Source: Parcubacteria bacterium C7867-008 (GTDB taxonomy: Bacteria > Patescibacteria > Paceibacteria > UBA9973 > UBA2103). Taken from it: a stretch of DNA of 64,000 nucleotides. Location: NCBI GenBank assembly GCA_001189215.1, contig LFCR01000004.1, positions 124,001 through 188,000 on the forward strand, read 5' to 3'. Below are positions 50,181 to 58,843 of the stretch, one piece after another. Numbering within the stretch: the stretch's first letter is position 1; each line of letters begins with the position of its first letter. The notes beneath the pieces are model-generated. The model ran no database searches and was not told the origin of the DNA. It saw only the letters and a program-made list of their open reading frames with translations. The position numbers and the translations under genes are program-made.

Positions 50181-50618
50181 ATGGAAGGTTGTCGAAAAGG
50201 AATAGATTACACGGGCATCTGCGTTGTGTTTTCTTGCCACGATGGGAAAGGGAACTATCTGCTCTGCAAGCGCACCGAGCAATGTCGCGACGAACATGGG
50301 GCATGGGAGCCAGGTAGTGGGGCAGTGGATATTGGAGAGGATGTGGTTGAAACTCTTGAAAAAGAGATTAGGGAGGAATACGGTACTGAACCAATTGAAT
50401 ATGAGTTTATGGGATTCCGAGACATGCACCGTGAACATAATGGTGAACAGACGCATTGGCTCGCTATGGATTACAAAGTACTAGTGGATCCCGCAACCGT
50501 AGTTAATGGGGAACCCCACAAACATGACGAAATAGGGTGGTTCAAAATGGGAGCCTTTCCAGAACCACTGCACTCCCAATACCCAGCCTACTTGAAGAAG
50601 TACAAAGGAATCCTATAG
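50181..50618 (+). CDS. Nudix hydrolase
   Basis: The 145-residue protein has a Nudix box GAVDIGEDVVETLEKEIREEYG (about residues 47-68) that keeps the catalytic REEYG helix. The first Arg-Glu is Lys-Glu, a common variant. It starts 2 nt after rodA and is probably co-transcribed. Substrate unknown. Confidence 0.88.
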   Translation: MEGCRKGIDYTGICVVFSCHDGKGNYLLCKRTEQCRDEHGAWEPGSGAVDIGEDVVETLEKEIREEYGTEPIEYEFMGFRDMHREHNGEQTHWLAMDYKVLVDPATVVNGEPHKHDEIGWFKMGAFPEPLHSQYPAYLKKYKGIL

Positions 50619-50649
50619 ACCCTATATGGTATAGTCCTTATAACTACTT

Positions 50650-51816
50650 ATGAAAATCGTGTTTACGGGCGGAGGTACCGGCGGACATTTCTATCCTATT
50701 ATTGCGGTCGCTGAAGCGGTCCAGAAGATTGTTGCAGAAGAACGACTCCTTCCTCCGAGTCTCTATTACATCGCACCTACTCAATACGACGAGCAGGCAC
50801 TCTTTGAGAACGATATTCAATTCATCAAGTGTCCAGCAGGGAAGGTTCGACGGTACTTCTCGGTATCCAATTTCACGGATGCGTTCGTAACACTCTCAGG
50901 TACCTTCAAGGCTTTTTTCACACTCCTTAAGATCTATCCGGACGTGGTGTTCTCTAAGGGTGGTTTTGCTAGCGTACCGACCGTACTTGCGGCACACCTC
51001 CTACGAATCCCGATCATCATTCATGAGTCTGATTCAAAACCAGGGAAGGCAAACCTTCTTGCAGCAAAGTATGCCTATCGCATTGCAGTAACCTTCAACT
51101 CTTCGATACCAATGTTCCCCGAGAAGACTCGTGCAAACATCGCACGTACGGGTATACCGATTCGTGCGGCGCTTGCTATGCCCCTACCGGCAGGAGCAGC
51201 ACAAGAACTAGGACTGGACGCAAACATTCCAACTATATTCATCCTTGGAGGCTCAACCGGTTCAAAGAAGATTAATGAGGTCGTACTTCAAGCACTTCCT
51301 GACCTTACAAGCTTTGCTAATGTGATACACCAGACCGGTAAAGATAACTTCACTGAGGTTGAAGCAACCGCAAAGGTTATTCTTGGTTCGAGCGAACATG
51401 CTAACCGATATCATGCGTTCCCATTCTTGGGACGTGATGCAATGCGCATGGCAGCAGGTGCCGCATCACTCGTTGTGTCTCGTGCAGGCGCAACCTCTAT
51501 CACAGAGATTTCTCTTTGGCACAAGCCATCTATTCTTATTCCAATTCCTGAATCAGTGAGTCACGACCAGAGAACTAATGCATACGCGTATGCACACACT
51601 GGTGCTGCCGAGGTACTTGAGGAGCATAATATGACGCCACACATTCTTGCGTCTGAAGCGCGTCGCATCACGAGTGATCAGAACGTATGGCAAACCATGG
51701 CAAATGCCAGTATGACCTTTGCCAATGCAGATGCTGCTGCCCTTATTGCTAAAGAACTCATTCGTATTGGTATGTCTCATAACCCCACGGAGGCAGCATC
51801 GGCTCCCATGGTATGA
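50650..51816 (+). CDS. murG: lipid II synthase MurG
   Basis: The 388-residue GT28 glycosyltransferase has the N-terminal GGGTGGHFYPIIAV loop and the C-terminal UDP-binding FLGRDAMRMAAGAASLVVSRAGATSITEIS region. It adds GlcNAc to lipid I. It overlaps gltX by 4 nt (ATGA). Confidence 0.95.
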   Translation: MKIVFTGGGTGGHFYPIIAVAEAVQKIVAEERLLPPSLYYIAPTQYDEQALFENDIQFIKCPAGKVRRYFSVSNFTDAFVTLSGTFKAFFTLLKIYPDVVFSKGGFASVPTVLAAHLLRIPIIIHESDSKPGKANLLAAKYAYRIAVTFNSSIPMFPEKTRANIARTGIPIRAALAMPLPAGAAQELGLDANIPTIFILGGSTGSKKINEVVLQALPDLTSFANVIHQTGKDNFTEVEATAKVILGSSEHANRYHAFPFLGRDAMRMAAGAASLVVSRAGATSITEISLWHKPSILIPIPESVSHDQRTNAYAYAHTGAAEVLEEHNMTPHILASEARRITSDQNVWQTMANASMTFANADAAALIAKELIRIGMSHNPTEAASAPMV

Positions 51817-53123
51817 ACGTAAAGACTCGCATTGCACCCAGTCCCACAGGATGGCTCCATATCGGTACCGCACGTACTGCACTCTTCTGCTATCTCTATG
51901 CAAAGCACCATGGAGGAACCTTTGCGGTTCGTAGTGAAGACACAGACCGCGTGCGTAGCCTACCAGAATATGAAGAGGAGATTCTTGCAGGTCTCAAGTG
52001 GTTAGGACTAGAACATGATGAGTTTGTTCGTCAGAGTGAGCGCGTATCTCGTCATAAAGAACTGCTTGAAACGCTTGTTGCAGAAGGAACAGCCTATATC
52101 TCTGAGGAAGAGAGCAAGAGTGAGGCAGGGAAGACAGTACAAGTCGTACGTCTCAAGAACCCAGGCAAGAGTGTAACCTTCACAGACCTCGTTCGTGGAG
52201 AGATTACCTTTGATACCGCAGATCTAGGGGACTTTGTTATTGCACGAGCTATTGATGATCCTCTCTATCACTTTGCGGTGGTAGTAGACGACATGGATAT
52301 GGAGATCACGCACGTCATTCGTGGTGAAGATCACATATCTAATACACCTCGTCAGATACTTATTCAGGAAGCACTTGGTGCTCCTCGTCCTAAATATGCA
52401 CATCTTCCCCTTATCTTGGCAGCAGACCGTACGAAGCTTTCAAAGCGTCATGGAGCGACATCTATTGCAGACTATCGTAACGAAGGATTCCTTCCAGAAG
52501 CAATGGTTAATTTCATCGGTATGCTTGGATGGAATCCCGGTAACGATAGGGAAGAGTACTCACTCGCAGAGTTTGTTGAAGCCTTTGAACTAGATGGCGT
52601 ACAAAAGCATGGTGCTATCTGGAACCGTGAGAAGCTGTTGGATGTTAATCAGCAATGGATGCGTAAACTGTCTGATGAAGAGTTTATTGCACAAGGAAGC
52701 CTCAGTTCTCCAGACAATTCAAAACTTCAGAAGATCGTACCTCTTCTAAAAGAGCGCGCTAAGACATTTGCAGAAGCTCGTGACATGATCACCGGAGAAC
52801 TCAACTGCCTATTTACCGCACCAACGCTAGACCTTGCTTTGCTCACATCTAAATCTGATGCAACGGCAGTACACCTTCGTGCACTTCTAGAACTTCATGA
52901 AGGTCTTGCAGATGATATGACTCCTGACGAAATAAAAGCGCTATTAATGCCCTATGCTGATGGTATTTCTAAAGAAGAGGGTGGCCGTGGCGCTGCACTA
53001 TGGCCTCTACGCTACGCACTTTCGGGTGAAGAACGATCACCAGACCCGTTTACACTCATTTCTATACTTGGTCTAGAAGAAAGCCGCGTGCGCATACAAA
53101 ACGCCCTTGATATACTAGGGTAA
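51813..53123 (+). CDS. gltX: glutamyl-tRNA synthetase
   Basis: The 436-residue class I enzyme has the HIGH motif in PSPTGWLHIGTARTAL and the KMSKS variant KLSKRHGA. It is shorter than the usual 470-500 residues in the C-terminal anticodon-binding part. It could be non-discriminating. The stop overlaps the start of the next gene by one base. Confidence 0.94.
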   Translation: MNVKTRIAPSPTGWLHIGTARTALFCYLYAKHHGGTFAVRSEDTDRVRSLPEYEEEILAGLKWLGLEHDEFVRQSERVSRHKELLETLVAEGTAYISEEESKSEAGKTVQVVRLKNPGKSVTFTDLVRGEITFDTADLGDFVIARAIDDPLYHFAVVVDDMDMEITHVIRGEDHISNTPRQILIQEALGAPRPKYAHLPLILAADRTKLSKRHGATSIADYRNEGFLPEAMVNFIGMLGWNPGNDREEYSLAEFVEAFELDGVQKHGAIWNREKLLDVNQQWMRKLSDEEFIAQGSLSSPDNSKLQKIVPLLKERAKTFAEARDMITGELNCLFTAPTLDLALLTSKSDATAVHLRALLELHEGLADDMTPDEIKALLMPYADGISKEEGGRGAALWPLRYALSGEERSPDPFTLISILGLEESRVRIQNALDILG

Positions 53124-54493
53124 TGAGTTCCTTAGGCGATATCCTCTCAAAAAAGAATATTAGCCGTGGCATTATTGCCACATTATGTTTGCTCGTACTT
53201 GCGAGTGCTGCGCCAGAACATCCTGCATTTGCCCAGACTGCGGTTGAAGTACAAGCACAGATTGATGAGCATAATGCAAAAATCAAAGCACTCGATGCTG
53301 AGATTGCTGCCTATCAACAACAGTTGAATGTACTGGGTGGTCAGAAGCAAACACTTACTTCTGCTATTAAAACGATTGATGTCTCACGCCAGCAGACCAG
53401 TACACAGGTGAAAGTAACGGAGAACAAGATTGGCGCGACCGATCTTGAACTCTCACAAATCCGTAGGGACATCGCTACTAAACAAGATCTAATTGAACTT
53501 GATCGTGATGCCGTTGCTCGAGCTATACGTAACCTACAAATGGCAAATGAGACAACGCTTGTGGAGCAGATCTTTGCTGCAGATACCCTTACTGACGCAT
53601 GGACGGATGTTGATCGTTCCGCCAGCATCACTGATGCACTGCGCGCACAAGTAGATGCGCTGTCTGGGGCTAAAATTGCACTCGCAGGTCAGGAGAACAC
53701 CGCAGCATCAACACGAGACAAACTTGCTTCTCTTCAGAAGGAGCTTGTGACACAGCAGAAAGCACTTGATGCAAACAAAGCAGCAAAGGCAGCACTGCTT
53801 GCACAAACCAAGAATCAGGAGGGAACGTATCAGAGCCTTATCGCAAAAAAACGTGCAGAGCAGAAAGCGTTCGAATCTGAACTCTCTGCACTGGAAGACA
53901 GTTTGAAGGTTACCGTTAACACCGGAAGTATTCCACACGTAGGAAGTGGTGTGCTTGCATGGCCATTCTCTTCAACCTTCGCACAGAGTTGTCTCGGGAA
54001 GGCAGGAGTACTTGGCAATAACTTCTGTATTACACAGTACTTTGGTACAACGCCTTTCTCAACGGCTAACCCACAGGTATATAATGGCTCTGGTCACAAC
54101 GCGATTGATATTGGTATGCCTAGTGGAACACCCGTGCTTGCCGCACTATCCGGTACAGTTCTTGGTACTGGCAACACTGATGCAGTTCCTGGTTGCTACT
54201 CCTTTGGTAAGTGGGTATTGGTACAACATGCGAACGGTTTGGATACCCTATATTCTCACTTGTCTCAAATTTCTGTATCACCGGGCCAGGGAGTCTCAAC
54301 AGGGGACGCTGTTGGGTATTCTGGTATGACTGGCTATGCAACCGGTCCACATCTTCACTTTGGTGTGTATGTATCTCAAGCAACACAGATTATGACGCTT
54401 CAAGCGTATCGTGGTGCAACCTCACCATGTGCAAATGCTCGTATGCCTGTGGCACCAAAGGATGCGTATCTAAACCCGATGTCGTATCTATAG
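53123..54493 (+). CDS. secreted M23 (LytM-type) peptidase with coiled coil
   Basis: The 456-residue protein has a signal peptide (ending near AFAQ, residue 38), a long coiled coil (about 45-265) and a C-terminal M23 domain with HNAIDIGMPSG and GPHLHFGVY zinc motifs. The layout is like EnvC/NlpD, which activate or perform peptidoglycan cleavage at division. Some of the M23 His ligands appear intact, so it may be catalytic. Confidence 0.9.
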   Translation: MSSLGDILSKKNISRGIIATLCLLVLASAAPEHPAFAQTAVEVQAQIDEHNAKIKALDAEIAAYQQQLNVLGGQKQTLTSAIKTIDVSRQQTSTQVKVTENKIGATDLELSQIRRDIATKQDLIELDRDAVARAIRNLQMANETTLVEQIFAADTLTDAWTDVDRSASITDALRAQVDALSGAKIALAGQENTAASTRDKLASLQKELVTQQKALDANKAAKAALLAQTKNQEGTYQSLIAKKRAEQKAFESELSALEDSLKVTVNTGSIPHVGSGVLAWPFSSTFAQSCLGKAGVLGNNFCITQYFGTTPFSTANPQVYNGSGHNAIDIGMPSGTPVLAALSGTVLGTGNTDAVPGCYSFGKWVLVQHANGLDTLYSHLSQISVSPGQGVSTGDAVGYSGMTGYATGPHLHFGVYVSQATQIMTLQAYRGATSPCANARMPVAPKDAYLNPMSYL

Positions 54494-54497
54494 AATT

Positions 54498-55142
54498 ATG
54501 ACTACCGATGATTCTGCAAAAAAGATCTGGGAGTATATGCAGCTTCATCATGAGCTTGAGAAAGCAGATGCCCTCTTTGTGCTTGGGAGTAGCGACCTTC
54601 GTGTTGCAGAATACGCTGCCGACTTATATCTAGCTGGGTGGGCACCACTCATTATATTTTCTGGAAAGGAGGGTCGAGCGAAGACTACACGTGAGTGGAC
54701 CGGTCTTACCGAGGCTGAAAAGTTTGGTGAAATTGCACTCGAACGAGGTGTACCTGAAGATGCAATTCTTCTTGAAAAGGAAGCAACCAATACCGGAGAG
54801 AACATTATTTATACAAAACGATTACTAGAAGAAAGTAACATAGCACCAAAGAAACTTATCTTACTGCAGAAGCCGTACATGGAGCGTCGCACCTATGCGT
54901 CTTTTATGAAGCAGTGGCCAGGTATGGATTTTATCGTTAGCTCTCCGAATCTTACCTTTGAAGAATATCCCTTTGGGACAAAGACTAAAGAATATTTGAT
55001 CAATATGATGGTTGGGGATCTCCAACGAATTAAAGAATACCCAGCTCTTGGGTTCCAAATCGAGCAAGAAATTCCAAGTGGTGTTTGGGAAGCATATGAG
55101 CAATTAGTTGCAGAAGGGTATACGAGCCACTTGATCCACTAG
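54498..55142 (+). CDS. YdcF/SanA-like DUF218 protein
   Basis: The 214-residue protein matches the DUF218 fold (ADALFVLGSSDLRVAEYAADLYLAGWAPLIIFSGKEG; KEATNTGENIIYTKRLL). Relatives are linked to envelope integrity (ElyC/SanA), but no membrane anchor is present here. It follows the M23 peptidase by 4 nt. Confidence 0.85.
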   Translation: MTTDDSAKKIWEYMQLHHELEKADALFVLGSSDLRVAEYAADLYLAGWAPLIIFSGKEGRAKTTREWTGLTEAEKFGEIALERGVPEDAILLEKEATNTGENIIYTKRLLEESNIAPKKLILLQKPYMERRTYASFMKQWPGMDFIVSSPNLTFEEYPFGTKTKEYLINMMVGDLQRIKEYPALGFQIEQEIPSGVWEAYEQLVAEGYTSHLIH

Positions 55143-55154
55143 ATAAAAAGGTAG

Positions 55155-55199
55155 GGGACCGACGCTCGGACGAAATAGTATCGTCGTTGCGTCGGTCCC
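55155..55199 (-). terminator. strong terminator of the 55208-55447 gene
   Basis: GGGACCGACGC pairs with GCGTCGGTCCC; on the minus strand it is followed by CTACCTTTTTATC. Confidence 0.85.
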
Positions 55200-55207
55200 G
55201 TGTCGGC

Positions 55208-55447
55208 CTATTCGGCCGTGTGCCAGACGATGGTCGCGTCCTCGAGGTCGAGGAAGCCGCCGACCATGCTGTTGAAGTTCATCATCCTGCTGGGGTCGAT
55301 CTCGATCTCGTAGACGAGGTCGACCTTGGTGAACCTGATCGCCTCCGAGCACTGGAGGGCCTCCAGGTTCTTCGGCAGCTGCCCGTTGGGCTTGGTCAGG
55401 GTCAGGGTGACCTTGGTCCAGGGCTTGGTGGCGGTTTGCGTGTTCAT
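55208..55447 (-). CDS. hypothetical small protein, GC-rich autonomous module
   Basis: I do not recognise this 79-residue beta-rich soluble protein. Codon use is strongly GC-biased. A GAGGAG Shine-Dalgarno, a consensus promoter (TTGACA 55504-55509, 17 nt, TATTAG 55481-55486) and a strong terminator frame it. It sits between two core units like the other inserted modules. Confidence 0.62.
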   Translation of the reverse strand: MNTQTATKPWTKVTLTLTKPNGQLPKNLEALQCSEAIRFTKVDLVYEIEIDPSRMMNFNSMVGGFLDLEDATIVWHTAE

Positions 55448-55480
55448 CAGAACTGCTCCTCTGCTTGCGTTCTGGATATA

Positions 55481-55509
55481 CTAATAACATAGTATAGTTA
55501 TTTTGTCAA
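55481..55509 (-). promoter_or_regulatory. consensus promoter of the 55208-55447 gene
   Basis: Minus-strand TTGACA (55504-55509), 17-nt spacer, TATTAG (55481-55486). Confidence 0.78.
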
Positions 55510-55564
55510 TATCAGGGGATTTTAGCCCAATCTGTGGATACCTCTGATCTTGTATACTCAACGT

Positions 55565-56131
55565 ATGCGAACCACGAAGTATACCCGTGCACTCAAACAT
55601 CTTGAGTGGGATGCAATCATCATCGTTTTCAGCGTCCTCCTTGCACTCTTCTTAGTTGAGATTGGGGCCTTTGAACGATTCCTAAACTTTGCCCAAGGAA
55701 TTGATCTTGTTGCAGCATTCATTGCGGGTATTTTCTTCACCTCAACGTTCACCATTGCACCTGCGTCCATTGCCTTCGTTGAAATAGGGAATGCAAGCAA
55801 TATGATTCAGGTTGCCGTTGCAGGAGCACTCGGTGCGGTGTGTGGAGACATGATTCTCTTCTTTTTTATACGCGACACAATCATGGAAGACTTGAAGACC
55901 GTGCTTCGGAAAAAGAACTACCACAAGATCATTGCGTTTACACACGGAGGAATTATGCGCTGGCTGTCACCCGTAATAGGTGCACTTATCATTGCTTCTC
56001 CACTACCTGATGAAGTTGGTCTTACGATCATGGGCATGTCTAAGATACGTTCAACGTATCTTATACCTATTGCCTTTGTTATGAACTTCCTAGGTATCTG
56101 GGCAATTATTTCTATTGCCGTTGCACTTTAA
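55565..56131 (+). CDS. polytopic membrane protein
   Basis: The 188-residue protein has about five membrane helices. The segment IGALIIASPLPDEVGLTIMGMSKI recalls the conserved motif of small DedA/VTT-like transporters, but the similarity is weak. A TATACT box (55553-55558) ends 6 nt before the ATG. Its stop overlaps the convergent glycosylase by 4 nt. Confidence 0.65.
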   Translation: MRTTKYTRALKHLEWDAIIIVFSVLLALFLVEIGAFERFLNFAQGIDLVAAFIAGIFFTSTFTIAPASIAFVEIGNASNMIQVAVAGALGAVCGDMILFFFIRDTIMEDLKTVLRKKNYHKIIAFTHGGIMRWLSPVIGALIIASPLPDEVGLTIMGMSKIRSTYLIPIAFVMNFLGIWAIISIAVAL

Positions 56132-56775
56132 GTTTTAGTGTCTCGAACTCGCCAAAGCACTCTGCTTGCGAAGGTACGATGCGGAGACCATTTAGCTGCA
56201 ATAATTTCTAATTCTTTTATGGGTACGTCTTTAGGGAGATTGTAGAGTTGCTCAATAGAACGACGTAGGCCGAGATCACCGGGAGAGAACACGTCCTCTC
56301 GTTCAAGAGCGAACATGAGAAACATCTCAGCAGTCCAGCGGCCAATACCCCATACAGAACTTAGGGCAGCTATTGCTTCTTCTTCGGGAATATTTTTTAA
56401 CTTCTCCAGCTTTAATTCACCAGAGAGTATCGCCTTAGAGAGTTCCTTAAGAGATTTTGCCTTTGCTGCAGATAGTCCCGCTTTGCGTAGAGTGGGGGTG
56501 CGGAGCTTGGTAATAGCTTCCGGAGTAACCTCACCACCGCAGGTAGTTTTAAGGCGTTCCCATATAGTATCTGCTGCTTTGGTGGAGAGCTGTTGGCCCA
56601 CAATTGCTCCTGCCAGCGCTTCAAATAGCTTCTTATACGAACGACGATGGCCCTTTCGATTCAGGATCTCCTGCGCATGTGGTAGGGAAGCTGCATAGAG
56701 TATCGGGTCAACCTTTCGTAGGTGCAGAAGTGGGATGGCTTCCTTTTCCCCCACACGTGCTTTCACAGGCTTCAT
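56128..56775 (-). CDS. HhH-GPD DNA glycosylase (AlkA-like)
   Basis: The 215-residue protein has the helix-hairpin-helix and catalytic Asp of the superfamily (SSVWGIGRWTAEMFLMFALEREDVFSPGDLG, Asp in the PGDLG loop) and no iron-sulfur Cys set. It is therefore most like 3-methyladenine glycosylase II. A leaderless start uses a palindromic -10 shared with the divergent gene at 56799. Confidence 0.9.
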   Translation of the reverse strand: MKPVKARVGEKEAIPLLHLRKVDPILYAASLPHAQEILNRKGHRRSYKKLFEALAGAIVGQQLSTKAADTIWERLKTTCGGEVTPEAITKLRTPTLRKAGLSAAKAKSLKELSKAILSGELKLEKLKNIPEEEAIAALSSVWGIGRWTAEMFLMFALEREDVFSPGDLGLRRSIEQLYNLPKDVPIKELEIIAAKWSPHRTFASRVLWRVRDTKT

Positions 56776-56779
56776 GGGG

Positions 56780-56791
56780 CCAGTATACTGG
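56780..56791. promoter_or_regulatory. shared palindromic -10 for two divergent genes
   Basis: CCAGTATACTGG lies in a 23-bp divergent gap. It gives TATACT on both strands: plus 56784-56789, 9 nt before the ATG at 56799; minus 56782-56787, 6 nt before the ATG at 56775. Confidence 0.7.
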
Positions 56792-56798
56792 TATTTAT

Positions 56799-57005
56799 AT
56801 GGTACGTCTTATTGTCTGGATTGTTGTGGGGCTACTCGCCTTATCGTTCTTCGGGGTATCTCTACGCAATCTTGTTGATTCTCCAACAAACCAGGAGAAT
56901 ATTTCCTTTCTCTCACAACTTCTCCAGCAGGGCTGGGGATCTATTAGTATGTGGCTCCATGGGGTGATTGATCCGATCATGAAGCTATTACACTTGCCGA
57001 TGTAA
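56799..57005 (+). CDS. small single-helix membrane protein
   Basis: The 68-residue protein has one N-terminal helix (about 2-22) and an amphipathic C-terminal half. The ATG at 56799 is chosen because a TATACT box sits 9 nt upstream; longer in-frame starts lie inside the antisense glycosylase. Function unknown. Confidence 0.62.
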   Translation: MVRLIVWIVVGLLALSFFGVSLRNLVDSPTNQENISFLSQLLQQGWGSISMWLHGVIDPIMKLLHLPM

Positions 57006-57007
57006 GT

Positions 57008-57256
57008 ATGGAGGAACGACCTATTTCAATCACCATACCGAGAGACGCACACCCTTCTTTCTCTAATGCTACCCAAGTAACGGTTTCCGATGATTCGGTG
57101 ATCTTGCAGTTTGCATACGTGCGCCCAGACCACACCACGGGACAACTCATTTCTGAAGTGGTGCTTTCTCCTAAGCATGCGATCGATTTCAGTCGAGCCC
57201 TTGATGCAACCATCAAACAACATTTCACGAGACACTTGAAGGATTTGGGGATGTAG
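57008..57256 (+). CDS. DUF3467-like protein
   Basis: The 82-residue protein fits the DUF3467 pattern: NATQVTVSDDSVILQFAYVRPDHTTGQLISEVVLSPKHAIDFSRALDATIKQH. The family has no firm function. It starts 2 nt after the preceding stop. Confidence 0.78.
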   Translation: MEERPISITIPRDAHPSFSNATQVTVSDDSVILQFAYVRPDHTTGQLISEVVLSPKHAIDFSRALDATIKQHFTRHLKDLGM

Positions 57257-57356
57257 TGAGGCCGTTTCTGGTCTTCATGAAATACACAGCCCGTATTAGG
57301 TATAAGGTATGTAGTCAGTAGCAACTCACTGACACTCATTAACCTTACTGATAGAT

Positions 57357-57590
57357 ATGAAAACGCTACTTTTCGGTGCAGTCGCATTAGCTGCCGTGGT
57401 CGCCGTCCCGGGCGTCTCCCTCGCGCAGACCTATGCATACGTTAACCAGAGCGGAGAAGTGATGACCACGGATGCACCCAATGCAAACCAGGCCATTATG
57501 ACCGCTCCAAATATCGGCCTACATAGCGGAGTAATGCTGCTCCAAGACAGCTCTGATCCCGTTGTGGGCGATACGGTGAACGGCGTCTAG
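57357..57590 (+). CDS. small secreted protein
   Basis: The 77-residue protein has a clear signal peptide (MKTLLFGAVALAAVVAVPGVSLAQ) and a short Asn/Gln/Met-rich mature chain without Cys. Neither a good -10 nor a Shine-Dalgarno is evident. A very strong terminator follows. Confidence 0.6.
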   Translation: MKTLLFGAVALAAVVAVPGVSLAQTYAYVNQSGEVMTTDAPNANQAIMTAPNIGLHSGVMLLQDSSDPVVGDTVNGV

Positions 57591-57609
57591 CTCTTTGCTC
57601 TTTCGTTCA

Positions 57610-57643
57610 GCATACAGGGACGGCTTTCGCCGTCCCTGTATGC
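57610..57643 (+). terminator. 15-bp perfect hairpin terminator
   Basis: GCATACAGGGACGGC pairs perfectly with its complement around a TTTC loop, followed by ATTTACTT. Confidence 0.78.
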
Positions 57644-57699
57644 ATTTACTTCATGAAGAAAATGTTTCCTTATTTGCACACCTTGATACACTTATACTT

Positions 57700-58776
57700 A
57701 TGAAATATGCACCTTCACTTCTCATAGCACTGATGCTTGTCGTACCGTTTAGTACGCATGCGGCATCCAAAAAACCATCTTGTGATTTAAGTGTCATGAC
57801 CACACGTGGTGAAACTTCTTTTAGTAAGAGTGGTACTATCTTCGCTCTAGAAGGAGAAGATGTAACTCTTAGTTGGGAAAGTTCTAATGCCACAAAAGCA
57901 AAGAACATAGATGGTGATTCACTCTCACTATCTGGATCGAAACATGTCTTTCCTAAAGAAAATACCACCTATTCCTATACCTTCACGTCAGGAAGTAAAA
58001 AGGTAGTGTGTAAGGTTGATGTAGTTATCGCAAACGTAGCAATTGATACGAGCTCGCTTTCAAATGCAAGTACAAAGCCAACTATTACTGGTACTGCATC
58101 AGGTACTAAGGTGGTGCGTGTAGTTATTAGTGACAAGAATGGTGACGATACGATCTTCACCAGCAAGGATGTAAAGGTGAAGGGAGGGAAGTGGTCTCTA
58201 AAACTTACAAAGAGTCTTGATACGGGCACCTATTCCATAGCTGTGTATGGCGAAAAACGATACAAGCTGAATATGCTTGCAAAAGGAACGCTTGGTGTAG
58301 GGGTGAAAGGTTCATCTGGAACAGTGAGCGGTACAAGTACTATTTCTGCTTCGATGCTTCCACTTCTCACAGGAGGCTCAACGGGACCTACAAGCTCCGT
58401 GCCCGTAGCCTATCTGAAATTGGTTAATACTGGCAGTGCACCCGCAACACTTTCTGGTGTGTCATTGAGACAGAATGGTAGTGCTCCAACAGCAAGTGTT
58501 GTTGGGTTTACCACCGTGGATGATAAAGCACTTAATCGCACAACGGTTGGTGGCACTGAAGGCAGCGCGGTGTTTAAGAATGGTCTTGCGTACGTACCAC
58601 TCACCGGAACCATTGCACCAGGCCAGATCCGTATTTACACCGTAAAAGCATTACTTTCACGTACTTTGGTTGCAGGATCTACCCTTATGCTTGATGTGCA
58701 GTCTGTGGATACTTCAAGCACGGTGAATGGAGCACTCCCAATTCGGGGTGTTACCTGGTATCTCCGTGCATATTAG
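57700..58776 (+). CDS. secreted Ig-like surface protein
   Basis: The 358-residue protein has a signal peptide (MKYAPSLLIALMLVVPFSTHAA), an Ig-like domain with one Cys pair (about 25-110), a second Ig-like domain (about 112-200) and a C-terminal beta domain (about 215-358) after a Ser/Gly/Thr linker. It is probably displayed on the surface or in the S-layer. The ATG at 57700 is chosen because an extended -10 TGATACACT ends 7 nt upstream. Confidence 0.7.
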   Translation: MKYAPSLLIALMLVVPFSTHAASKKPSCDLSVMTTRGETSFSKSGTIFALEGEDVTLSWESSNATKAKNIDGDSLSLSGSKHVFPKENTTYSYTFTSGSKKVVCKVDVVIANVAIDTSSLSNASTKPTITGTASGTKVVRVVISDKNGDDTIFTSKDVKVKGGKWSLKLTKSLDTGTYSIAVYGEKRYKLNMLAKGTLGVGVKGSSGTVSGTSTISASMLPLLTGGSTGPTSSVPVAYLKLVNTGSAPATLSGVSLRQNGSAPTASVVGFTTVDDKALNRTTVGGTEGSAVFKNGLAYVPLTGTIAPGQIRIYTVKALLSRTLVAGSTLMLDVQSVDTSSTVNGALPIRGVTWYLRAY

Positions 58777-58843
58777 GCGTTGTACGGAGTGCGATTAGGA
58801 TTTATCCTATAGGTACACATTACTCATCGCTAGCTCTTTACTC

